A stretch of 64,000 nt of DNA from Streptomyces rimosus. GTDB taxonomy: Bacteria; Actinomycetota; Actinomycetes; Streptomycetales; Streptomycetaceae. The stretch is from positions 2,852,001 to 2,916,000 of the forward strand of contig NZ_CP023688.1 of NCBI RefSeq assembly GCF_008704655.1, read 5' to 3'. This document shows, piece by piece, positions 32,279-39,443 of this stretch. Under the pieces are notes generated by a model. It was not told where the DNA came from. It saw only the letters and a list, made by a program, of their open reading frames with translations, and did no database searches. The position numbers and the translations under genes are program-made. How positions within the stretch are numbered: position 1 is the stretch's first letter; each line of letters begins with the position of its first letter.

Positions 32279-32314
32279 TCGACACCCCTGTAAGGAGTGT
32301 CTATCCTTACGGTC
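32279..32314 (+). promoter_or_regulatory. leaderless promoter with 7+7 bp operator dyad
   Basis: TCGACA (32279-32284), a 17-base spacer, TATCCT (32302-32307), then seven bases to ATG 32315: transcription should start at or next to the A of the ATG. A perfect dyad GTAAGGA-N7-TCCTTAC (32290-32310) covers the spacer and the -10, ideal for a TetR-like repressor that blocks polymerase. The GGAG inside the left arm is too far from the ATG to act as a ribosome site. Confidence 0.75.
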
Positions 32315-33169
32315 ATGACACAGCAGTGGCGACTGGACCGTACGTACCGCAGCACCGCCGGCGCCGTGCGCTGGACCACCTTCGGGGAGGACGGCGCGCC
32401 GCCCCTGGTCCTGCTGCACGGGACGCCGTTCTCCTCCTACATCTGGCGGGACGTCGCCCGGGCGCTCGCCGGACGGTTCCAGGTGTACGTCTGGGACATG
32501 CCCGGCTACGGCGACTCCGAGATGGCCACCGGGCAGGACGTCTCCCTCGCCAAACAGGCCGAGGTCCTCACCGAACTGTTCGCGCACTGGGGCCTGGACG
32601 CCCGCGAACCCACCGTGGCCGCCCACGACTTCGGCGGCTACGTGGCACTGCGCGCCCACCTCGTACACGGGCTGCGCTACCGGCGCCTCGCCCTGCTCGA
32701 CGCGGTCGTCCTCACCGGCTGGGGCTCCCCCACGTACCGGCTGCTCGGCAGCCACCCGGAGGTGTTCGGCCGGCTGCCGGCGGGCCTGCACCGGGCGCTG
32801 GTGACCGAGTACATCGGCTCGGGCAGCCACCCCGGACTGCACCCGGTCGCCCTGGAACGGATCGTCGCGCCGTGGTGCACCGAGGAAGGGCAGGCCGCGT
32901 TCTACCGGCAGATCGAGCAGAACGGGCTGGATCTCACCGATGACCTCGAAGGGCGGCTCGGCGAGCTGACCGTGCCGACGCTGGTGGGCTGGGGAGCGGA
33001 GGACTCCTGGCTGCCCGTCGCCTGGGCACACAAGCTGGCGGCGGCCGTCCCGGGTGCCCGCCTGCGCCTGTTCGAGGGGGCCGGGCACCTCGTGCAGGAG
33101 GACGCGCCGGCCGAACTGGCGGCGGTGCTGGCCGCGTTCGCGGGGGCGGACGCGAGCGGACCGGCGTAA
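32315..33169 (+). CDS. alpha/beta hydrolase
   Basis: ATG 32315 is preferred to GTG 32297, which would leave no spacing after GGAG; promoter spacing also makes a leaderless mRNA likely. The protein has 284 residues: oxyanion region LLHGTPFSSYIWRDV, WDMPGYGDSEM, and AAHDFGGYVALRAHL where the nucleophile-elbow Ser is replaced by Asp (HDFGG), as in haloalkane dehalogenases and epoxide hydrolases, which use an Asp nucleophile. GHLVQEDAP supplies the His. So this is more likely a dehalogenase/epoxide-hydrolase-type enzyme than an esterase; substrate unknown. Control by a repressor is suggested by the operator over its promoter. Confidence 0.88.
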   Translation: MTQQWRLDRTYRSTAGAVRWTTFGEDGAPPLVLLHGTPFSSYIWRDVARALAGRFQVYVWDMPGYGDSEMATGQDVSLAKQAEVLTELFAHWGLDAREPTVAAHDFGGYVALRAHLVHGLRYRRLALLDAVVLTGWGSPTYRLLGSHPEVFGRLPAGLHRALVTEYIGSGSHPGLHPVALERIVAPWCTEEGQAAFYRQIEQNGLDLTDDLEGRLGELTVPTLVGWGAEDSWLPVAWAHKLAAAVPGARLRLFEGAGHLVQEDAPAELAAVLAAFAGADASGPA

Positions 33170-33189
33170 CGCGCCTCGCAGGGGCCGCG

Positions 33190-36100
33190 CTACGCCCCCG
33201 CCGCGCCCGGTTCCAGCGGAGAGGTGCGCTGCCGGGCGCGCGGGACCGTCTCGTTCGGCGTCTCGTACAGTCCGGTCGCCCGGTCCCAGCACGCGTGCGC
33301 CTGCTCGGCGTCCCCGGAGGCTTCGTACGCGTGTCCCAGCAAAGTGAGTCCGTCGGCCCATCGCCGGGTGTCGCCCAGCTCTTCGAAGAGCCGCACCGCG
33401 GCCCCCGCCGCCTGGACCGCGTCCTTGGCGGGGGCGACGGCGAGCAGCGACTCGGTGGTCCTGAGCTGCGTCAGGCCCGCCCAGAGCCGCTGCCCGGCCG
33501 CCTCGAAAAGGGACAGCGCCTCTTCCAGGGCCTCCAGCGCCTTCTCGTGGCCGCCCGTGCTCGCCCGGGCGACGGCGAGGAAGTACAGGGCCGTGCCGAG
33601 GCGGTGGCCCTGCCCGGCCGACCGGAAGATGCGTACGGCCCGCTCGGCGAGTTCGGCGCCCCGCTGCGGGGCACGGTCGCTTACCAACAGACGGGACCGC
33701 TCCACCAGGACCGCGGCCTCGCCGAGCCGGTCGCCCTGCACCTGACAGTGGCTCATGGCCAGGGTGAAGTGCTGTTCGGCATCGCTCCCGCCGAGCGCGA
33801 ACGCCGCCGCGCCGCGCACCAGCGGGGCGCGGCCGCTGGTCACCGGGTCGCCCGCGTCGAGCCCGAGCCGGTACGCGCGGCGGGCCTCGTCGTCCGCCCG
33901 GTCGAACCGCTCGGCCATCAGGCAGGCGCGGGCGCACGCCAGCCGGGCGCGCCCCTCGGCGCGCCGGTCGTGGTCGGCGGCGGCCCGGTCGGCCACCGCA
34001 CGCGCCGCGGCCTCGTACGGCTCCGTGTGCCGCCCCGTGCCCAGCAGCGGCGCGAGCAGGAGCAGCACGTCGGCGCCGCGGGCGGCGTGCCCGTCGGACA
34101 GCAGCTCCGCTGTCTGCCGCACCACGGACAGCGCCCCGGTGCCCTCCGCCGCCCACCAGTCCGCCGCGGCCCTGCGGTCGGCGAGACGCGGGGAGGTGAC
34201 GGAGGTGCCGGCGGCGGCGACCTGGTGCAGCAGGGGCGCGTCGGGCGCGTCGAGGGCGTACGCCCGCAGGGCCGTGACCAGGTACCAGTCCAGCAGCCGG
34301 GACAGCGCGGCGCGGCGCTCCGCCGGTGAGGTGTGGGCGGTCAGGTTCTCGTACGCGAAGGAGGCGAGCGCCTCGCGGTGCCGGTAGCGGCCCGGTGCCG
34401 GGACCTTGACCAGGCCGGTCCGCGCCAGGGTGGCCAGGTGGGCCTGGGCGTCGGCGAGGTCGGTGCCGGCCAGGGCGGCCACGGCGCTCGCGGACAGGTC
34501 GGGGCAGTCCGGCAGCGCCAGCAGCCGGAAGGCGGCGAGCGCGGGCGGGGCGAGGTCGTGGGTCAGCCGCAGCGCGGTGGCGGTGATCAGGGCCTCGGCC
34601 GCCGTACGGTCCGTCCCGCCCTCCAGCATCAGTTCCGCCGCCACCGCGTCGACCGCGGCCTCCGAGCAGCCGCACGCTTCGAGCGCCGCACGCGCCACCG
34701 AGCGGCGGGCCGCCACCCGCTCCTCCCCCACCCGTAGCGCGAGGAGTTCCAGCGCGTCGGCCGTGCTCATGGCTTCCAGATGCAGGGACAGCACCCCGGG
34801 CAGCCCGGCCGGGGGCCGGTCGCGGCCGATGACCAGCGCGGCCCCCGGCGTCTCCGGGAGCAGCGGAAGCACCGGCTCCACGTCGCGCACCTCGTCCAGG
34901 ACGACGATCAGGCGACGGCCACGGACCACCGCCCCGTAGAACGCGAGGCGTTCGGCGGGATCCTCGGGGATCTCCGCGGCCCGCAGGCCCAGTTGCCGCA
35001 GCAGCGCACCCGCCAGGTAGGCGACCGCCGCCTCCGGGTCGCCGGTCGCCGGCATGATCGCGTACAGCCGTCCGTCCGGGAAGCGTTCCTGCAGCGCGTC
35101 GGTCACCTGGGCCGCCAGGCTGGTCTTCCCGACGCCCGCGCCACCGGAGACGACGCAGGCGGTCCGCGCCGTCTCGCCCTCCCGGGCCAGGTGCTCCGTC
35201 AGCTGCCGTGCCTCGGCGCGCCGCCCGCCCGCCCGCTCCTGCCGGGGCCCGTACCGGCCGGCCCGCAGCATGCTGCGCAGGCCCGGGGAGACCGGCTCGT
35301 CGTGGGCCAGGGCGCGGGCGAGCAGTTCGCGGGTCCGCTTGCGGGCCGGGTCCAGGTAGAGCAGCCAGGTCAGCGCCTCTTCGGCGGCGGCGTGGCGGCC
35401 GAGCCGGAGTTCCGCCTCCGTACGGTCCTCGATCAGCGTGCGCCGCCAGTCGGCCAGGCGCCGGGACTCGGCGGCCAGGTACGGGCCGGACAGACCCGCC
35501 AGGGGCTCGCCGTCCCGCCACAGGGCGACGGCCGAGTCCAGCGCTTCCCAGGCGCGTTCCCAGTCGTGTGCGGCCCGCGCCTCGGCGGCCGTCGCGGCCA
35601 GTTCCTCGGCGTGGCGCAGGTCCACGACCATGTCCGTACCGCCGTACGGCCGCAGTGCGTATCCCCCGCCCTCGCTCACCAGGACGCCCGAGTCGGGGCC
35701 GAGGGCCTTGCGCAGCCGGGACGCGTACGTGCGCAGGGCCGCGGGCGCGGCGCGCGGCGGCTCGTCGCCCCACACGGCCTCGATCAGATCGGCCTCGGAG
35801 GCGGCGCGTCCACCGCGCAGCGCGAGCACGGCCAGCAGCGCCCGCTGCTGCGGGGAACCGACCGCCAGAGCCGTGTCCCCACGGTGCATCCGCACCCGCC
35901 CGAGCACGGTGATGCGCAGCGGCTCGCGCTCCGTCCGGGCCGGTGCCCCGTCCCGGGCGGACGCGTCCGCCCGCTCCGTCTCGCCCCAGCCCCACGCGCG
36001 CGCCAGCAGTTCGGCCAGGCGGGCGCGGGACGGGTACCGGGCGACCAGTTCGGCCAGCTCCGCCTGGGCCCGGGCGTAGTGGCCCAGCCGCAGGTCGGTC

Positions 36101-38388
36101 TCGATGCGGTCCTCGACCAGGGTCTGCCGCCACTCGGTCAGCCGGAGCCGTTCGGACTGCGCGTACGGGCCGGTGAGACCGCCCAGGGGCTCCCCCTGCC
36201 AGAGGCCGATGGCCGCGTCGAGCAGCGTACGGGCGCGGGCCCAGTCGCCCTCCTCGCCGGCGGCGCGGGCGGCGCGCTGGTACTCCTCGGCGCGCTCCAG
36301 GTCCACGTCGAGTTCGGTGCCGGCGTCGCCGCGCAGGGCGTAGCCGACACGCTCACGGGCCAGTATGTGTCCGTCCTCGCCGAGCGCCTTGCGCAGCCGG
36401 GCGACGCTGTGGTCCAGCGACGCGCGGGCACCGCGGGGCGGGTCGCCGCCCCAGAGGACGCCGAGCAGTTCGGCGTCGGAGGCCACGTCTTCGTGGTGCA
36501 GCAGGAGGGCCGCGAGCAGCGTGCGGTCCAGCCGGACCGGCAGCTCGATCCGCTGGTCCCCCCGCCACAGCCCCACCGGTCCGAGGAGGGTGGCGCGCAG
36601 CGGCTCGCGCGGTTCGTCGGCGGGCAGGACCGGTACGGGCGGGTGGGAGCGGACGGCGGGCTCGGCGGCTTCGTCCGGCGGCTGCGGCTCCGTATCCGTA
36701 TCGGCCGCCTCCACGGTGGCCGTGGCGTACGGCCCGGCCACCACACCGGCCTCGGACGCCCCGGCCACCGCCCCGCCGCCCAGCCGCTCCAGCACCGGGC
36801 TGGCCAGTACGGCGAACGCCTGCGCCGACTCCTGGAGCCGCAGTTCCCCGGTCTCGTCGGCGACCAGCGCGGGGAAGTCGGGCAGCCGGCCCATGTACGG
36901 CTCCAGGGCGCGGCCGACCGCCTCGACGACGGCCAGGGACTGCTGGGTGCCCAGGCCGCTGAAGAGGAGTTCGCGCACGCCGGGACGGAAGTCGTAGACC
37001 GGCTGCCCGGCACCGGCGCCCAGCAGGCCGCCGAGCGGGCCGAGGGCAGACGCCCGGCGCGGGTCGGTGACCCGTTCCAGCAGCCCGCCGAGGAGGATCT
37101 CGGCGACCTGGGTGGGCCCGGCGTCGGTCATCGTGGCGGCCCGCACCAGCTGCATCAGGGGGACGGTGAGCGGGTTGATCGCGGAGAGGCGTACGGCCAG
37201 CCGGTAGGACTCGGGCGAGAACGCGCCGCGGAAGTGGGCGACCAGCTCCTCGGCCGATCCGGCGGGCCGCGGCGGGTCCTGCTCCGGGTCCTCGCCCAGC
37301 AGCACCGTGTCCACCAGGTGCGGGACGCCGGGGCGGGTGAGCAGCGCGGTCCACTGGCCGAGCCCGCCGGGCGTCAGCGGGACCACCGGCAGCGCCACCG
37401 TCCCCGGCTCCTCGGCCTCCGGGTCCGGCTCGCCGGTCAGCGGGTCCAGGACGGTGGTCCGGTCCGGTCCGCCGAACTCGACGGGCGAGGTCAGCAGCCG
37501 GGGCTGGGCGTCCAGCGCGGTGCCGCGCCACAGCCGCCGCGGCAGGGGGTGGAGCACCGCCACCGGTCCGTACCGCCCCCAGCCGCGCACCGCGCGCGCC
37601 GCGTCGGGGGTCCGCCACCCGGGGCTCGTGCCGTCGGTGAGGACGAACGTCAGCGTGGGGCCCGCGACCCACGGCAGCCGCCCCGGGACGGCCATCTTCC
37701 GGGGGTCGAGGGCGCACACGCGGACGCTCCGGAAGATGCCGCTGCGGTCCAGCACCGCGCGCAGTTCGCCGGCCAGCTGGCTCCACACCTGCATCGAGGG
37801 CGCGTCGTCCACCAACAGCACGGCGGACCAGCGGTGTTCGAGGTCCGGCCGGGACACCACGTCGAACAGCGCGGTCTCCGCGGCGAGCCGTACGGTCGCC
37901 TCCACGTCGGTGACGCGCCGGTGCGGGTGCGGCTGGAACCGGCGCAGCGGGCGCAGCGCGCGGGACAGGTGCTGGGGTCGGGCGAGGGCGCGGCGGCCCG
38001 GCGCCCGCGCGGGGCGTGCGCGGCGGCTGCGCGCGCTGCCGCCCTCGCTGCCCATCGCGTACAGGGAGCGCTGCGACGGCAGGACGGTGGCGCGGTCGCC
38101 GCCCGGCGCCGCTTCGGCCCCGTCGGTCTCCTGCTCGCTCCGCGCCGTATCCGGGCCTTCCGTTCCCCCGTCCTCCGCGCCTGTCTCCGCCGTGCCCTCC
38201 GCCGTCGGCTCCGTGCCCCCGTCATCGCTCCCGGGCGGGCCCGCGTCCGCCCGGGACTCCTCCTCGGCCGCGGCCTGCCGCCGCTCCCCCTCGCGCACCG
38301 CGCGGGCCAGCCACAGGACGTCCAGCAGCTCGTGCGCCCCCAGGTCGTAGCCCTGCCCGGCGAGGACCTGCCGCAGCCGGTCGATCAT
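33190..38388 (-). CDS. vWA-like/double-SARP/NB-ARC/TPR regulator, 1732 residues
   Basis: The ATG at 38388 overlaps the MoxR stop (ATGA), so the two are coupled; an open frame continues upstream but overlaps MoxR in another phase and is rejected. Order: short helical start; disordered Glu/Asp/Gly-rich stretch (~45-110); vWA-like domain resembling the 'SAV_2336 N-terminal' family (~150-450, with LLVDDAPSMQVW at ~193, an altered MIDAS); first OmpR-type DNA-binding domain plus BTAD (~594-800, DSVARLRKAL-type wing); second DNA-binding domain plus BTAD (~823-1027, LRITVLGRVRMHRGD ... YASRLRKALG); NB-ARC NTPase (Walker A SGGAGVGKTSLAAQV ~1083, Walker B RRLIVVLDEVRD ~1163); winged helix; TPR tail (~1430-1713). 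The last part equals AfsR in layout (one SARP module, ~1000 residues). Likely a signal-gated transcription activator. Confidence 0.88.
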   Translation of the reverse strand: MIDRLRQVLAGQGYDLGAHELLDVLWLARAVREGERRQAAAEEESRADAGPPGSDDGGTEPTAEGTAETGAEDGGTEGPDTARSEQETDGAEAAPGGDRATVLPSQRSLYAMGSEGGSARSRRARPARAPGRRALARPQHLSRALRPLRRFQPHPHRRVTDVEATVRLAAETALFDVVSRPDLEHRWSAVLLVDDAPSMQVWSQLAGELRAVLDRSGIFRSVRVCALDPRKMAVPGRLPWVAGPTLTFVLTDGTSPGWRTPDAARAVRGWGRYGPVAVLHPLPRRLWRGTALDAQPRLLTSPVEFGGPDRTTVLDPLTGEPDPEAEEPGTVALPVVPLTPGGLGQWTALLTRPGVPHLVDTVLLGEDPEQDPPRPAGSAEELVAHFRGAFSPESYRLAVRLSAINPLTVPLMQLVRAATMTDAGPTQVAEILLGGLLERVTDPRRASALGPLGGLLGAGAGQPVYDFRPGVRELLFSGLGTQQSLAVVEAVGRALEPYMGRLPDFPALVADETGELRLQESAQAFAVLASPVLERLGGGAVAGASEAGVVAGPYATATVEAADTDTEPQPPDEAAEPAVRSHPPVPVLPADEPREPLRATLLGPVGLWRGDQRIELPVRLDRTLLAALLLHHEDVASDAELLGVLWGGDPPRGARASLDHSVARLRKALGEDGHILARERVGYALRGDAGTELDVDLERAEEYQRAARAAGEEGDWARARTLLDAAIGLWQGEPLGGLTGPYAQSERLRLTEWRQTLVEDRIETDLRLGHYARAQAELAELVARYPSRARLAELLARAWGWGETERADASARDGAPARTEREPLRITVLGRVRMHRGDTALAVGSPQQRALLAVLALRGGRAASEADLIEAVWGDEPPRAAPAALRTYASRLRKALGPDSGVLVSEGGGYALRPYGGTDMVVDLRHAEELAATAAEARAAHDWERAWEALDSAVALWRDGEPLAGLSGPYLAAESRRLADWRRTLIEDRTEAELRLGRHAAAEEALTWLLYLDPARKRTRELLARALAHDEPVSPGLRSMLRAGRYGPRQERAGGRRAEARQLTEHLAREGETARTACVVSGGAGVGKTSLAAQVTDALQERFPDGRLYAIMPATGDPEAAVAYLAGALLRQLGLRAAEIPEDPAERLAFYGAVVRGRRLIVVLDEVRDVEPVLPLLPETPGAALVIGRDRPPAGLPGVLSLHLEAMSTADALELLALRVGEERVAARRSVARAALEACGCSEAAVDAVAAELMLEGGTDRTAAEALITATALRLTHDLAPPALAAFRLLALPDCPDLSASAVAALAGTDLADAQAHLATLARTGLVKVPAPGRYRHREALASFAYENLTAHTSPAERRAALSRLLDWYLVTALRAYALDAPDAPLLHQVAAAGTSVTSPRLADRRAAADWWAAEGTGALSVVRQTAELLSDGHAARGADVLLLLAPLLGTGRHTEPYEAAARAVADRAAADHDRRAEGRARLACARACLMAERFDRADDEARRAYRLGLDAGDPVTSGRAPLVRGAAAFALGGSDAEQHFTLAMSHCQVQGDRLGEAAVLVERSRLLVSDRAPQRGAELAERAVRIFRSAGQGHRLGTALYFLAVARASTGGHEKALEALEEALSLFEAAGQRLWAGLTQLRTTESLLAVAPAKDAVQAAGAAVRLFEELGDTRRWADGLTLLGHAYEASGDAEQAHACWDRATGLYETPNETVPRARQRTSPLEPGAAGA

Positions 38389-39443
38389 GGCGACATGGGT
38401 TCGTCCAGGCGGTGCATGACCGCGGAGAGCAGCTCGTCCTTGGTCAGGTCGGCACCCGTGATCCGCAGATGGACCGCGGCCAGCAGCTGGTCGGTCGCCA
38501 GCGTCTCGGTCTTGGAACGCTGGAAGAAGCCGTCGATCAGGTCCTCGGCCTCGGCGAGCGCGGCCGGGCCCAGGTTGTGGGCGATGATGTCGCGCAGCCG
38601 CTCGGGCGTCGGGTCGGGCAGGTCCAGGCGGACACAGCGGCGCAGGAAGGCGGGCGGGAACTCCCGCTCGCCGTTGCTCGTCATCACCACGACCGGGAAG
38701 TGCGCGCAGGAGACGACGCCGCGGTGCACGCGCACCCGCTCCCGGCTGCCGTCGGTCAGCACATGCACGTCCTGGTGCTGCTCGGACAGCCGGGCCAGCT
38801 CCGGGATCTCGAACTCGCCCTCCTCCAGGACCACCAGCAGGTCGTTGGGCAGGTCGATGTCGGACTTGTCCAGCTCGTCGACGAGCAGCACCCGCGGCCG
38901 GTCGGTGGCGGCCAGCGCCGTGCCCAGCGGTCCCAGGCGCAGATAGTGGCCGATGTCGGTGGTGAAGGCGCCGCGGTGGTCCTTGAGGCGGCGCGGTGCC
39001 GTACGGGCGGCATCCCGCTCGCGGCGCAGCGACGCCTCGCGCAGCCGGCCCACCGCGTCGTAGCGGTAGAGCGCGTCGGCGAGGGTGGAGCGACTGTTGA
39101 CGGACCAGCGCAGCACGTCGCCGAGGCCCAGCTCGGCGGCGATGGCGCGGGCCAGCGAGCTCTTGCCGGTGCCGGGGCGGCCGGTGACCAGCAGCGGGCG
39201 GTGCAGGTGGAGGGCGGCGTTGACGACGGACACCTCGTTGCGGTCCATCAGATACGGCGCGGGCGCCTCGGGCCTCCTGCGCGCGGCGGCGAAGTAGCGC
39301 CACGGGGGCGCCGCGGGCAGCGGCGCGGGACCGCGGAACACCCACCAGCCCTCGGGCTCCGGCCCGGCTCCCGGGCCGTGGTCGGGTGTGCTCTCTCGGG
39401 CCACGGGTCGTTCTCCTTCGTCCTTGCTCACTTGCTGCGTCAC
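38385..39443 (-). CDS. MoxR-family AAA+ ATPase
   Basis: The GTG at 39443 overlaps the upstream stop (GTGA); 352 residues. Walker A TGRPGTGKSSLARAIA (~88), the MoxR-type WSVNSRSTLADALYRYDAVGRL, Walker B PRVLLVDELDKSDIDLPND (~188), sensor 1 VVVMTSNGEREFPPAFLRRC, with the arginine finger in it. MoxR ATPases work with vWA proteins as chaperone-like partners; here the vWA-like domain is on the very next gene, which overlaps by four bases. The trypsin/VMAP-like gene is upstream, so this is the NTPase of a vWA-MoxR-VMAP ternary set. Confidence 0.92.
   Translation of the reverse strand: MTQQVSKDEGERPVARESTPDHGPGAGPEPEGWWVFRGPAPLPAAPPWRYFAAARRRPEAPAPYLMDRNEVSVVNAALHLHRPLLVTGRPGTGKSSLARAIAAELGLGDVLRWSVNSRSTLADALYRYDAVGRLREASLRRERDAARTAPRRLKDHRGAFTTDIGHYLRLGPLGTALAATDRPRVLLVDELDKSDIDLPNDLLVVLEEGEFEIPELARLSEQHQDVHVLTDGSRERVRVHRGVVSCAHFPVVVMTSNGEREFPPAFLRRCVRLDLPDPTPERLRDIIAHNLGPAALAEAEDLIDGFFQRSKTETLATDQLLAAVHLRITGADLTKDELLSAVMHRLDEPMSP

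Noticed and set aside
32090..36133. 1347-residue leftward frame over the regulator and cysteine desulfurase
   Set aside because: Out of phase with two recognised genes and low complexity throughout.
38389..39345. Upstream extension of the 1732-residue regulator to about 2051 residues
   Set aside because: This part overlaps the MoxR gene in another phase and is Arg/Pro-rich; the ATGA overlap at 38388 marks the real start.
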